DNA from: Corynebacterium singulare
GTDB lineage: Bacteria; Actinomycetota; Actinomycetes; Mycobacteriales; Mycobacteriaceae
Reading direction: 5' to 3'
DNA: 64,000 nt
NCBI RefSeq assembly: GCF_000833575.1
Contig: NZ_CP010827.1
Span: 2,455,465-2,519,464, forward strand
Notes under the pieces: generated by a model
The model's database searches: none
Told to the model about the DNA's origin: nothing
The model's input: the letters and a program-made list of their open reading frames with translations, nothing else
Shown here: one piece after another, positions 9,474 through 18,791 of the stretch
Numbering within the stretch: position 1 is the first letter of the stretch
Layout: each line of letters opens with the position of its first letter
Made by a program: the position numbers and the translations under genes

Positions 9474-10841
9474 ATGAGCAACATTTCTGAATTCATCGCT
9501 TCCGACCGCGAGAACATCTTTAGCCAGCTCAAGGAGCTGGTGTCCTTCAACTCCGTGCACAACGAGCCGGGCTTGGAAGACCAGACTGCCAAAGCCGCTG
9601 AGTGGGTCAGCAACGCCCTGTCTACTGCGGGCCTTGAGCCGCAGTCCATCACTACTGCCGACGGCTCCACCGCCATCCTGGCCACCCGCCCGGGCAAGGA
9701 GGGCGCGAAGACGGTGCTGCTCTACTCGCACTACGACGTTGTCCCCGCCGGCAACCCGGAGGCGTGGGAGTCGGATCCGTTTACCCTCACCGAGCGCAAT
9801 GGCCGTTGGTACGGCCGCGGCGCCGCTGACTGCAAGGGCAACGTGGCCATGCACCTGGCCGCCCTGCGCGCCCTAGATGCGAATGGCGGCACCGACCTCA
9901 ACCTCACCGTCCTCATCGAAGGCTCCGAGGAGCGCGGCGGCGAGGGCCTGTCCGCACTCATTGAGGAGCGCCCGGAGCTGTTCGCTGCCGACGCCATCCT
10001 GATCGCCGATGCCGGCAACGCCAAGGCGGGCGTGCCGACGTTGACCACCTCCCTGCGCGGTGGCTCCCAGATCAACGTCAAGGTCTCCACTCTCAACTCG
10101 GCAGTGCACTCCGGCCAGTTCGGCGGCGCGGCTCCCGACGCCGTCAAGGCTCTCATGCGCGCGCTGGACTCCCTGACGGATGAGTACGGCCGGACGACTA
10201 TCGACGGCGTCGATTGTGACGGCACCTGGCCCCTCGCCGCCGGCCAGGACACCGCCTACACCGAGGAGGACTTCCGCGCCGACGCGCAGATGCTCGACGG
10301 CACCGAGGTCATGGGCGCCCACGACCCTGCAGGCGCCACCGCCATCGCGGACCTCATCTGGGCCCGCCCGGCCATCACCGTGACTGGCTTTACCTCTACC
10401 CCGGTGGCAGAAGCCGTCAACGCGGTGCCGGCAACCGCGGAGGCCAACCTGAACCTGCGCACCCCGGCCACCATGGACCCGCAGACCACCGCCGAAGCCG
10501 TAGCAGAGCACCTCAAGAAGCACGTCCCGTTCGGCGCGCACATCGAGGTCACCATCCTGGAAGCCAACCTGGGCTTCGAGACGGACCCGGAGAAGCCCGC
10601 CGTAGCGTTGCTGGGCCAGTGCCTGGGTGAGGCCTACGGTTCCGAGGCCATCACGCAGGGCATGGGCGGTTCCATCCCGCTGACCGTGGAGTTGCAGGGC
10701 AAGCACCCCAACGCTGAGATTGCTCTGTTTGGTGTGGAGGAGCCGCAGGCTACGATCCACTCCGCCAACGAGTCCGTGGACCCGACTGAGATTGAGAACA
10801 TTGCGATCGCTGAGGCTCTCTTCCTCCAGCGTTTCGCTTAA
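9474..10841 (+). CDS. M20-family metallodipeptidase
   Basis: The protein has 455 residues from the ATG at 9474 (MSNISEFIASDRENIFSQ). A frame reaching far upstream is antisense to the OPT gene and was trimmed. Family motifs are LYSHYDVVP (metal His and Asp), GRGAADCKG (bridging Asp region), EGSEERGG (catalytic Glu) and IADAGN. The dimerisation lid occupies the middle third. M20 dipeptidases are cytosolic zinc enzymes that cleave dipeptides. GGAAG lies just before the start. Its divergent partner is a peptide transporter, and CTAGTATGC near 9402 could be the promoter -10 region. Confidence 0.88.
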   Translation: MSNISEFIASDRENIFSQLKELVSFNSVHNEPGLEDQTAKAAEWVSNALSTAGLEPQSITTADGSTAILATRPGKEGAKTVLLYSHYDVVPAGNPEAWESDPFTLTERNGRWYGRGAADCKGNVAMHLAALRALDANGGTDLNLTVLIEGSEERGGEGLSALIEERPELFAADAILIADAGNAKAGVPTLTTSLRGGSQINVKVSTLNSAVHSGQFGGAAPDAVKALMRALDSLTDEYGRTTIDGVDCDGTWPLAAGQDTAYTEEDFRADAQMLDGTEVMGAHDPAGATAIADLIWARPAITVTGFTSTPVAEAVNAVPATAEANLNLRTPATMDPQTTAEAVAEHLKKHVPFGAHIEVTILEANLGFETDPEKPAVALLGQCLGEAYGSEAITQGMGGSIPLTVELQGKHPNAEIALFGVEEPQATIHSANESVDPTEIENIAIAEALFLQRFA

Positions 10842-10862
10842 GCGGCACTATCCCGCCCGACA

Positions 10863-10895
10863 GAGCCATCCGCCGGGCGCGGGCTCGCTTTTCTT
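10863..10895 (+). terminator. Possible terminator of the M20 peptidase gene
   Basis: GAGCC and GGCTC form a short stem around a GC-rich loop and are followed by GCTTTTCTTC, about 20 bp past the stop codon. The stem is short, so the call is tentative. The rest of the gap to mrpA shows no gene. Confidence 0.35.
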
Positions 10896-11068
10896 CTGGA
10901 TGCGTTGGTGGCGACGTGGCGGAACGCCAGCAGGAGACACAGATATAACTGTATGAAACGAAAATGTGAAAATTGGGATTTCAGACTGTATCGTAAGCAT
11001 TAGTGAACGCCCGCCGCTGCGGTGGGTTTTGCCCAGTCCCCGACAAGGAAAGGACGCCACGCGACCTC

Positions 11069-13984
11069 GTGCTCACTCTCTTCAGCGCCTTGGTACTTAC
11101 TACCATCGCCGCTCCATTCCTCCTTTTCTATCTCGGCCGCCGCGCCTTCGGCCTCCTTGCCGTCGTGCCCGCGGTGGGCTTCTTTTGGGTGCTCCAACAG
11201 CTCACCACCGGAACGCTGCGCGACGGCAACCAGCTGGCATACGACCTCAACTGGATGCCCGCCGCGCACCTAACGATTAACCTGCGCATGGACGCGCTTT
11301 CCGCGCTGTTCAGCCTCATCATTTTGGGCGTGGGCGCGCTGGTCTTGCTGTATTGCTGGGGCTATTTCGACCACTCCCGGCGCCGCCTAGCCCTCTTCGG
11401 CAGCCAGATGGTGGGCTTTGCCACGGCCATGTACGGCCTGGTCATTTCCGATAATTTCCTGCTGCTCTACGTCTTCTGGGAAATCACCTCCTTGCTCTCC
11501 TTCCTCCTCGTGAGCTATTACGGCGAGCGCGCCTCATCCCGGCGCTCAGCGCAGCAGGCACTCATGGTCACCGTCCTCGGCGGCCTGGCCATGCTCGTGG
11601 GCATTACCCTCCTCGGCCGCCAGACCGGCGCGTGGTCCTTCAGCGATATCGCCGCCACCGAGGACCTGGCCAACACGCCTTTCCTCACCGTGGCCATCGT
11701 GCTGATTCTCTGCGGTGCGCTCTCCAAATCCGCCATCGCCCCCGCCCACTTTTGGCTGCCCGGCGCCATGGCCGCGCCGACCCCGGTCTCTGCTTACCTG
11801 CACTCCGCGGCGATGGTGAAGGCCGGCATCTACCTCGTCGCTCGCCTAGCGCCTTCGGTACATGACATCCCCACCTGGCACCTCGTGGTCATCCCCTTGG
11901 GTGCTTTCACCATGTTGCTCGGTGGCTGGATGGCGCTCAAGCAGCGCGACCTGAAGCTGGTTCTGGCCTACGGTACCGTCTCGCAGCTGGGTTTTATCAC
12001 CGCCATCATCGCCATCGGCTCCCGCGAGGCCATGCAAGCAGGACTGGCGCTGACCTTCGCGCACTCCCTCTTCAAAGCAGCGCTCTTCATGATCGTCGGC
12101 GCCATCGACCACTCGGCGGGCACGAGGGACATCGACAAGCTGGCAGGCCTGGGCAAGAAGAAACCCGCGCTGTGCATCCTGGCCATCCTCCCCGCGATGT
12201 CTATGGCCGGTATCCCGCCGCTGCTGGGCTTCGTGTCCAAGGAGGCCACGCTCGAGGCGATCATGCACGAGGAGCTCTTGGTCGGCATGCCGCGCAACAT
12301 GCTGCTCGTGACGGTCGTCGTCGGCTCCGCGCTGACCATGGCCTATGCGCTGCGCTTCCTCTGGGGCGCGTTCTCCTCGAAGGGGCAGGAGGAGCCCTCT
12401 GAAGCGGTAGCGAATATGCACCACATCGGCCCCTTCCTGTGGATCCCGCCGACGGTGCTGACTCTGCTGACCATCTTCTTTGGTCTGCTGCCGCTGCCTT
12501 TGTCCCACGGCATCACGCAGCACCTGGACAACACCTTTGGCGCGAAGCACGCGTCCGAACTAGCGCTATGGCATGGCTTCACCATCCCGTTGCTGCTCTC
12601 CGTGGTCATCATCGTCGCCGGTTCTCTCCTGCACTGGCAGCGCCAAGCCCTCACGAAGGCCCAGTTCACCTACCCGGCCTTGGGCTCGGCCGATGACTCC
12701 TACGACGCCGTCATCAACGCCCTGCGCCAACTCTCCCTGCGCATCACCGCTTCCACGCAGCGCGGTTCGCTGCAGTTCAACCTCACGGTCATCTTTGCCA
12801 CCCTCATGGTGCTGCCCATCGTCATGCTCATCCGCGGCGACCTCACCAACGTGCACATGATCGTGGCCGAGAACCCCTGGCAGGCCATCGCAGCGGTGGT
12901 CATCATCATCGCCGCCATCGCCGCCACGGTGCTGGATAACCGCCTCTCCGGCGTCATCCTGGTGGGCGCGACGGGCTACGCCTTGTCCTTCATCTTTGCG
13001 CTTCACGGCGCGCCGGACTTGACGCTGACGCAGCTCCTCGTGGAGACCATCATTATGGTGCTCTTCATGCTCGTGCTGCGCCGCATGCCGGCGAATACCG
13101 AGTGGAAGCAGGACCCCAAATCAGGCCGCCTGCGCGCGTGGCTGGCGGTGGGCGTGGGCCTGGCCGTCACCGTGGTCGGCATGTTCGCCATCAACGCCCG
13201 GCGCGAGGAACCCATCTCGCAGTACATGCCGGAATTGGCCAAGGAGATCGGCCACGGCGCCAACACGGTCAACGTCTTGCTCGTGGACCTGCGCGCGTGG
13301 GATACCTTCGGCGAAATCACGGTGCTCATCATCGCGGCGACGGGTATCGCCTCGCTGATCTACCGCACGCAGAGTTTCACCCGCTCCTCCCGCCGCCCGA
13401 CCTTGCAGGTCACCGGCCGCCGCTGGCTGGCCGCGGGCGTGGAATCGGAGAAGGCGCTCAACCGCTCGCTCATGGTGGACGTGAGCACCCACATCCTCTT
13501 CCCCTCGATGATGGTGCTCTCCCTGTACTTCTTCTTCGGCGGCCACAACGCCCCCGGCGGCGGTTTTGCCGGCGGCCTCGTGGCGGCCTTGGCGCTGATT
13601 CTGCGCTACCTGGCCGGCGGGCGCGCGGAGCTCGATGAGGCGCTGCCTCTCGACGGCGGCCGCACCATGGCGGTCGGCTTGCTGCTCTCCCTCAGCGCAG
13701 TCATCACCCCGATGCTCTTGGGCTACCCGCCGCTGACCACCGGGTACACAAAGGTCGGGGTGCCACTCATCGGTGATGTATCCCTGCCTTCGGCGCTGAT
13801 TTTCGACGCCGGCGTCTACCTCATCGTCGTCGGCCTCACGCTCTACGTCCTGTCCTCCTTGGGCGCCAAGCTCGATGAGGAAGAAGAGATGCGTAAGCAA
13901 CGCGCCCGCGACCGCTCCTTGGCACGCCGCACGAAAGAAAAAGAGAAAGAAAAAACTGCCACCGCAGAGAAAGGACACGCCTAA
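11069..13984 (+). CDS. mrpA: Mrp Na+/H+ antiporter subunit A, with fused MrpB-like C-terminus
   Basis: The protein has 971 residues from the GTG at 11069 (MLTLFSALVLTTIAAPF). A GTG at 11003 would add 22 Cys/Arg-rich residues that do not look like an MrpA N-terminus. AAGGAAAGGA lies about 15 bp before 11069, rather far, so the start is uncertain. The first 500 residues are a NuoL/MrpA proton-channel domain with LLYVFWEITSLLSFLLVSYY, PAHFWLPGAMAAPTPVSAYLHSAAMVKAG split over two helices, and GIPPLLGFVSKE. The last 200 residues match MrpB (DVSTHILFPSMMVLSLYFFF, GGHNAPGGGFAGGLV). No separate mrpB follows, so A and B are fused. It heads a six-gene operon whose products form one membrane antiporter for Na+ and pH homeostasis. 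Confidence 0.95.
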   Translation: MLTLFSALVLTTIAAPFLLFYLGRRAFGLLAVVPAVGFFWVLQQLTTGTLRDGNQLAYDLNWMPAAHLTINLRMDALSALFSLIILGVGALVLLYCWGYFDHSRRRLALFGSQMVGFATAMYGLVISDNFLLLYVFWEITSLLSFLLVSYYGERASSRRSAQQALMVTVLGGLAMLVGITLLGRQTGAWSFSDIAATEDLANTPFLTVAIVLILCGALSKSAIAPAHFWLPGAMAAPTPVSAYLHSAAMVKAGIYLVARLAPSVHDIPTWHLVVIPLGAFTMLLGGWMALKQRDLKLVLAYGTVSQLGFITAIIAIGSREAMQAGLALTFAHSLFKAALFMIVGAIDHSAGTRDIDKLAGLGKKKPALCILAILPAMSMAGIPPLLGFVSKEATLEAIMHEELLVGMPRNMLLVTVVVGSALTMAYALRFLWGAFSSKGQEEPSEAVANMHHIGPFLWIPPTVLTLLTIFFGLLPLPLSHGITQHLDNTFGAKHASELALWHGFTIPLLLSVVIIVAGSLLHWQRQALTKAQFTYPALGSADDSYDAVINALRQLSLRITASTQRGSLQFNLTVIFATLMVLPIVMLIRGDLTNVHMIVAENPWQAIAAVVIIIAAIAATVLDNRLSGVILVGATGYALSFIFALHGAPDLTLTQLLVETIIMVLFMLVLRRMPANTEWKQDPKSGRLRAWLAVGVGLAVTVVGMFAINARREEPISQYMPELAKEIGHGANTVNVLLVDLRAWDTFGEITVLIIAATGIASLIYRTQSFTRSSRRPTLQVTGRRWLAAGVESEKALNRSLMVDVSTHILFPSMMVLSLYFFFGGHNAPGGGFAGGLVAALALILRYLAGGRAELDEALPLDGGRTMAVGLLLSLSAVITPMLLGYPPLTTGYTKVGVPLIGDVSLPSALIFDAGVYLIVVGLTLYVLSSLGAKLDEEEEMRKQRARDRSLARRTKEKEKEKTATAEKGHA

Positions 13985-14484
13985 TGGATGCCAACCTCAT
14001 GCTCCTGCTCGCTGCGGGCGTGCTCTGCGGCGCCGGGGTGTACTTATTGCTGGACCGCGCGATGACCAAGATGCTGCTCGGCATCTTGTTGCTGGGCAAT
14101 GGCGCGAACCTCTTCGTGCTCATGGCCGGCGGCAAGGCGGGCTCGCCGCCTATCGACGGCCGGACCTCCCTGCCCTATGGCGAAGAAATCGCCGATCCGC
14201 TGGCCCAGGCGATGATCCTCACCGCGATCGTCATTTCAATGGCGCTGACCGGCTTCATCCTCACCTTGGCCTACCGCCAATACCGCTACCGCACCGCGGA
14301 CGTGATTGAGGATGACACCGAGGACACCGCCATCGCGGCGATTGCCTCGCGCCCGGGCAATGCCTCGGCCGCCCCCGACCACGACGCCTCCAATGATCCG
14401 ACCACCGGCCGCACCACGAAGGAAGGCGATATGTTTGGCCCCGAGTTCTTCGAGGCTCCCGTGAAGGAGGCCACCGATGAGTGA
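13984..14484 (+). CDS. mrpC: Mrp antiporter subunit C (NuoK-like)
   Basis: The protein has 166 residues. The start overlaps the mrpA stop by one base (TAATG). Three hydrophobic helices occupy about residues 1-95, with LLLGNGANLFVLMAGGK and DPLAQAMILTAIVISMALTGFILTL, the NuoK/MrpC core. A hydrophilic C-terminal tail of about 65 residues (DDTEDTAIAAIASRPGN and on) is longer than in many MrpC proteins. It forms part of the membrane antiporter complex. Confidence 0.93.
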   Translation: MDANLMLLLAAGVLCGAGVYLLLDRAMTKMLLGILLLGNGANLFVLMAGGKAGSPPIDGRTSLPYGEEIADPLAQAMILTAIVISMALTGFILTLAYRQYRYRTADVIEDDTEDTAIAAIASRPGNASAAPDHDASNDPTTGRTTKEGDMFGPEFFEAPVKEATDE

Positions 14485-16273
14485 AACTATCTCACCCCTG
14501 GTGGACCTGCTGCTGCCCTACGTCAGCTTCCTGATCCCCCTTCCGATCATCATCCCCGCACTGGCGGCCGCGTTGGCGATGCTCTTTGCGCGCAATGCTC
14601 ATGCGCAGCGCCGTATCGCCTTCTTCTCCCTCCTCACGCTGGCCGCGGTCAACGCCGCACTGATCTTCATCGCGGATACCACCGGCATCCAGACCCTCCA
14701 GGTGGGCGGCTGGGACGCCCCGGTGGGCATCACGCTCGTGGCGGACCGTTTGTCCACGGTCATGCTCTTTACCTCCTCCGTCGTCCTGTTCTCCGTCATG
14801 TGGTACGCCATCTCACAGGGCGTGCGCGATGGCATCAAGGACGAACCGGTGGCGGTATTCCTGCCTAATTACATGTTGCTGACCATGGGCGTGAACGTGT
14901 CCTTCCTGGCTGGTGACTTGTTCAACCTCTACGTAGGCTTCGAGATCTTCCTCGTGTCTTCCTACGTGCTGCTGACCCTCGGCGCATCGCCTGCGCGCGT
15001 GCGGGCGGGCGTGGGCTACGTCATGGTCTCCATGGCTTCCTCGCTCATCTTCGTGCTGGCCTTGGCCTATGTGTACGCCGCAGTGGGCACGATGAACATG
15101 GCCCAGATCGGCATCCGGATGGAGGACATCCCAGCCGGTACCCGCACCGCGGTCTTCTCCGTGTTGCTCATCGCCTTCGGCATCAAGGCAGCCATCTTCC
15201 CACTCGATGCCTGGTTGCCGGACTCCTACCCCACCGCGCCCTCGCTCGTCACCGCGGTCTTCGCGGGCCTGCTCACCAAGGTCGGCGTCTACGCCATCAT
15301 CCGCGCGCGTACCTCCATCTTCACCGGCGGCGGGCTCGACGGCCTGCTCATGTGGGTCGCGCTGGCCACGATGCTCGTGGGTATCTTGGGCGCCATCGCG
15401 CAATCGGATATCAAGCGCTTGCTGTCCTTCACCTTGGTCAGCCACATCGGCTACATGGTCTTCGGCGTTGCCCTCGGTACCGCGCAGGGCTTGTCGGGCG
15501 CCATCTTCTACGCCGTCCACCACATTCTGGTGCAGACCGCACTCTTTCTGGTGGTAGGCCTCATCGAGCGCCAAGCCGGCACATCCTCGCTGCGGCGCTT
15601 GGGCTCGCTGATTTATTCCGCGCCACTCATCGCCATTTTGTACTTCATCCCGGCCATGAACCTGGGCGGCATCCCGCCCTTCTCCGGCTTCCTGGGCAAG
15701 ATCATGTTGATTCAGGCCGGCGCGAACGAGGGTTCCTGGATGTCGTGGGTCCTCATCGGCGGCGCTGTCCTCACTTCGCTGCTGACCCTCTACGTCATGA
15801 TCCTCGTGTGGGCCAAGGGCTTCCTGCGTGATCGCAGGGATGCCCCCGAAGGCAACCTCGCCATGGCGCGGCCCTCCCCGCTCGGGGAGGTCACCGAGTA
15901 CGTCGAATTCGAGGAGCGCGCCGATGTCGGCCGCGTACCCTTCGGCATGCTGGCCTCCACGTCCCTGCTCGTCATCGCCTCGGTCTCGATGACCTTCCTC
16001 GCCGGCCCCATCTCCGGGGTCACCACCCGCGCGGCGACGTCCGCGCAAGATGAGTCCATCTACCGCTACGCGGTATTGGGGGATTCCGCCGAGGACCCAA
16101 CGCGGCACTTGGACCCCGCCGAACGCTACGAGGAGGGCGCCGATTCGCGGAAGAACCGCAGCGAACCCCTCCCGGATCCGGAGCCGGTGGCGCCGACAAC
16201 GAGGACGTCGCCAAGCGCCACGCCCGCATTGCCCACCTCCGTGGATAAGGAAGAAGAGGAGGTTTCGCGATGA
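14477..16273 (+). CDS. mrpD: Mrp antiporter subunit D (NuoN/NuoM-like)
   Basis: The protein has 598 residues and overlaps mrpC by 8 bp. About 14 membrane segments span residues 1-520. The proton-translocating core is visible as LFNLYVGFEIFLVSSYVLL, FGIKAAIFPLDAWLPDSYPT, LTKVGVYAIIR and GGIPPFSGFLGK. The final 80 residues are hydrophilic and rich in Asp, Arg and Pro, ending PTSVDKEEEEVSR; this tail is not part of the standard family core. It works with MrpA as the second ion-translocating subunit. Confidence 0.94.
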   Translation: MSETISPLVDLLLPYVSFLIPLPIIIPALAAALAMLFARNAHAQRRIAFFSLLTLAAVNAALIFIADTTGIQTLQVGGWDAPVGITLVADRLSTVMLFTSSVVLFSVMWYAISQGVRDGIKDEPVAVFLPNYMLLTMGVNVSFLAGDLFNLYVGFEIFLVSSYVLLTLGASPARVRAGVGYVMVSMASSLIFVLALAYVYAAVGTMNMAQIGIRMEDIPAGTRTAVFSVLLIAFGIKAAIFPLDAWLPDSYPTAPSLVTAVFAGLLTKVGVYAIIRARTSIFTGGGLDGLLMWVALATMLVGILGAIAQSDIKRLLSFTLVSHIGYMVFGVALGTAQGLSGAIFYAVHHILVQTALFLVVGLIERQAGTSSLRRLGSLIYSAPLIAILYFIPAMNLGGIPPFSGFLGKIMLIQAGANEGSWMSWVLIGGAVLTSLLTLYVMILVWAKGFLRDRRDAPEGNLAMARPSPLGEVTEYVEFEERADVGRVPFGMLASTSLLVIASVSMTFLAGPISGVTTRAATSAQDESIYRYAVLGDSAEDPTRHLDPAERYEEGADSRKNRSEPLPDPEPVAPTTRTSPSATPALPTSVDKEEEEVSR

Positions 16274-16788
16274 GATTCTCCGGAATTAAGCACCGCTTCC
16301 GCCCGTGGTTCATGGTGTGGATCATCGTCATGTGGTGCATGCTCATGGGTGAAGTCACCGTGGCGAACCTGGTGGGCGGGCTGATAGCCAGCCTGTTTAT
16401 CGTCTTCGCGCTGCCGCTACCGGCGATGCCCGTGGCGGGGATTTCGGTGAGCTGGGGAAAGCTTTTCATCTTCATGGTGCAGTGGTTTGTGGAGCTGATG
16501 GAAGCTTCCGTCAAGGTGGGCTGGCTGGCGGTGCGCCCACAGGAGGTGCCCAAGACGGCGATTGTCAGGCTCCCGATGCGCTTGGAGAATGAGTTCGTTC
16601 TGGCGCTGGCGGTCAGCCTGTACAACCTGCAGCCGGGCGGTACCGTATCCGATATCGATATTGCGAACCGCATACTCACCATCCACCTGCTCAACGCCGA
16701 CTCCGAAGGAGACCTCGAGCGCGAAATCGCCGCCGTGCGCAAGCTGGAGGCAGACATGATTGCCATCTTCGAAAGGAGCCACCTCTAA
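16270..16788 (+). CDS. mrpE: Mrp antiporter subunit E
   Basis: The protein has 172 residues and overlaps mrpD as ATGA. Two N-terminal hydrophobic segments (about 12-55) precede a soluble part with KTAIVRLPMR, YNLQPGGTVSDID and LTIHLLNADSEGDLEREI. The MrpE pattern of a short membrane domain plus a cytosolic alpha/beta tail, and its place in the operon, settle the call. In other bacteria MrpE is needed for assembly or full activity of the complex. Confidence 0.92.
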   Translation: MRFSGIKHRFRPWFMVWIIVMWCMLMGEVTVANLVGGLIASLFIVFALPLPAMPVAGISVSWGKLFIFMVQWFVELMEASVKVGWLAVRPQEVPKTAIVRLPMRLENEFVLALAVSLYNLQPGGTVSDIDIANRILTIHLLNADSEGDLEREIAAVRKLEADMIAIFERSHL

Positions 16789-17060
16789 TGGATACGGGAC
16801 TCTATAACATCCTGCTCACCGTGGCTGCTGGCTTCCTCGTGGTGGCCTTCCTCATCACGACGTGGCGCATCGTGGTCGGGCCAAACTCGCTCGACCGGCT
16901 CGTGGCCATGGACGGTTTCGTGGCCATGTTCCAATGCGCCATGGCCACCTACATCTGCTGGAGCCTGGACACCACGGTATCCAACGCGATGCTCGTCGTG
17001 GCGCTGTTGGGTTTCATCTCCACGGTATCCGTGACACGTTTCAGGAAGAGGGATTCATGA
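16788..17060 (+). CDS. mrpF: Mrp antiporter subunit F
   Basis: This 90-residue protein has three membrane helices and starts by a TAATG overlap with mrpE. It contains WRIVVGPNSLDRLVAMD, the conserved polar segment of MrpF, then VALLGFISTVSVTRF. AAAGGAG lies upstream within the mrpE end. Confidence 0.92.
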   Translation: MDTGLYNILLTVAAGFLVVAFLITTWRIVVGPNSLDRLVAMDGFVAMFQCAMATYICWSLDTTVSNAMLVVALLGFISTVSVTRFRKRDS

Positions 17061-17437
17061 GTTACGCACTGATTGCCGATGTCCTCTCGATCATCCTCAT
17101 CCTCGCCGGCTCGATTCTCACGTTGGCGGCAGCGATCGGCGTCGCGAGGTTCAGCGACACCATGGCGCGCGTACATGCCATCTCGAAACCGCAGACGACC
17201 GGGCTCATCTTCACCATCCTGGGCGCGCTCATCAAGGTGACGGGCTCGGAGGACTTCAGCGTGGCTGAGCGCGGCGACTTGGGTATTCTCATCCTGCTCG
17301 TGCTCTTTGCCATGATCACCAGCCCGGTGACGGCCCAGCGGACCTCGCGTATCGCTCGCCGAGAAGGCCTCTACGGCCCCGCGGAGTCCATGTCGCGCAA
17401 CGAACACCCGGCTACGCGCTCCATGCGCCGCAAGTAG
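17057..17437 (+). CDS. mrpG: Mrp antiporter subunit G
   Basis: The protein has 126 residues. Its ATG at 17057 overlaps the mrpF stop as ATGA; a longer reading in another frame was rejected. Three helices occupy residues 1-95 with GVARFSDTMARVHAISKPQT, the MrpG/PhaG signature, and GILILLVLFAMITSPVTA. The C-terminal 30 residues are basic and hydrophilic. It is the last gene of the operon; 83 bp separate it from the next gene. Confidence 0.93.
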   Translation: MSYALIADVLSIILILAGSILTLAAAIGVARFSDTMARVHAISKPQTTGLIFTILGALIKVTGSEDFSVAERGDLGILILLVLFAMITSPVTAQRTSRIARREGLYGPAESMSRNEHPATRSMRRK

Positions 17438-17459
17438 TTAACGGTGGTTCGTTCCCCTT

Positions 17460-17504
17460 CGATGAAAGGCCCCTACTATATTCTCCTAGGGACACCTTTC
17501 ATCG
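17460..17504 (+). repeat. Inverted repeat upstream of the GT87 gene
   Basis: CGATGAAAGG (17460-17469) and CCTTTCATCG (17495-17504) are perfect mirror arms 25 bp apart, with inner CCCT / AGGG arms extending the stem. It lies between mrpG and the GTG start at 17521 and includes a TATATT stretch. It could end mrp transcripts or act as an operator or leader for the next gene. Confidence 0.65.
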
Positions 17505-17520
17505 GCCGAGGAGAATTCAC

Positions 17521-18759
17521 GTGAAGAAGCTGCAGGGCATCCCCACACTGTGTACTGTCCTGGCACTGGGCATCGCGGTGATGGTCTACCGCATCATCCA
17601 GTTCGACGGCCACAAAGCGTTCACCTACATCCTCCCCTTTGACCTGGCCATTTACCGCATGGCGGGCGCAGACCTCAACGCGGGCGGGCTGCTGTACGAC
17701 GCCCCCTATATCTACGAATTCCCCTTCACCTACCCACCCTTCGCCGGCATCCTCTTCCAGGTTCTACCCTTCTTCAGCGAGGGCGCGTTGACCATCCTCT
17801 GGCCAGCACTCATGTTCCTGGCAGTGCTGGCGATTGTGGTGATGATTTTCCGCGAGCGCGGCATCAAGCTCAGCCCTGCAGCCATTGTCGTTGCGGTTCT
17901 GCTGACGGCACTGACGCCGGCGAACGAGTCGATGCACGGTTCGCTGTACTACGGACAGATCAATGTCTTCCTCATGCTCCTCGTGGCCCTTGACTTCCTG
18001 CCGATGAAGCGCCGCCTCCCCGGCGTGGGTATCGGCTTGGCGGCGGGCATCAAGCTCACTCCGGCCTACATGGGCTTGGCGCTGCTCTTTGAAAAGCGCT
18101 GGTGGGCTGCGGTCGGCTCCATCGTCACCTTCCTGGTGACGGTGGTGCTGGGCTTCATCTTCGTTCCGGATGCTCTGGACTTCTGGACCGATGCCATGTT
18201 CAACTCCTCCCGCGTGGGCGAGCATGCCAACCCCGGTGCGAAGTCGCTGCGCTCGCTGATGTTCCGCGTTCTGGGCATCGACGGTGGTATGTGGTGGCTC
18301 CTGGCCGTCCTTGCCGTTTTCGTGCTCACCTGCCTGGCGCTGCGCACGGCCTACAAGCGGGGCAACCGTACCGCAGCCTTCGCTCTGACAGGCCTGAGCA
18401 CCTGCTTGGTGTCCCCGTTTTCTTGGTACCACCACTTCGTGTGGACCATCCCCTTTGCGGTCTTGGTCTTCGTGACGGTGAACCAGGCGGTGGGCGCGCG
18501 TGTGTCCGGCAAGTTCGGTGAGCAGCTCGCCGGCCTGGCAGCGCTGGCAGCGCTTGTCGTGGTGTCGCTGCCGTTCATGTCGGTGCCGGTGTGGTTTACC
18601 ATGTCCTCCGCGAACCTCGACACCCTCGAGTCCTTCCAGCCGTGGGCAACGTCCCTGTGGACTCTGTCCTGCGTGCTCTTCATCGCTGCCTACGCCCTGT
18701 GGGGCTTCATCGCCCCGCGCTACAAGGCTGGAACGGCAGTTCCGGCATCGAAGCAGTAG
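17521..18759 (+). CDS. GT87-family polyprenyl-phosphomannose-dependent mannosyltransferase
   Basis: The protein has 412 residues from a GTG start behind GAGGAGAA. About ten hydrophobic helices run through the chain. The first extracellular loop carries DLAIYRMAGADLNAGG, with the acidic catalytic position typical of GT-C enzymes, and FPFTYPPFAG follows. Later come GLAAGIKLTPAYMGL and SWYHHFVWTIPF, all typical of the DUF2029/GT87 group that includes actinobacterial alpha-1,2-mannosyltransferases acting on phosphatidylinositol mannosides and lipoarabinomannan. It should use a decaprenyl-phosphate sugar on the outer face of the membrane. Which acceptor it modifies cannot be told from sequence. 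It converges with the GCS2 ligase gene 32 bp away. Confidence 0.85.
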   Translation: MKKLQGIPTLCTVLALGIAVMVYRIIQFDGHKAFTYILPFDLAIYRMAGADLNAGGLLYDAPYIYEFPFTYPPFAGILFQVLPFFSEGALTILWPALMFLAVLAIVVMIFRERGIKLSPAAIVVAVLLTALTPANESMHGSLYYGQINVFLMLLVALDFLPMKRRLPGVGIGLAAGIKLTPAYMGLALLFEKRWWAAVGSIVTFLVTVVLGFIFVPDALDFWTDAMFNSSRVGEHANPGAKSLRSLMFRVLGIDGGMWWLLAVLAVFVLTCLALRTAYKRGNRTAAFALTGLSTCLVSPFSWYHHFVWTIPFAVLVFVTVNQAVGARVSGKFGEQLAGLAALAALVVVSLPFMSVPVWFTMSSANLDTLESFQPWATSLWTLSCVLFIAAYALWGFIAPRYKAGTAVPASKQ

Positions 18760-18791
18760 CAATATCGATACCCATATCGTCCACCTCAGGT

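Noticed and set aside
11003..11068. N-terminal extension of MrpA from GTG 11003
   Set aside because: It adds a Cys/Arg-rich stretch before the first helix that does not resemble known MrpA proteins. Kept only as an alternative start.
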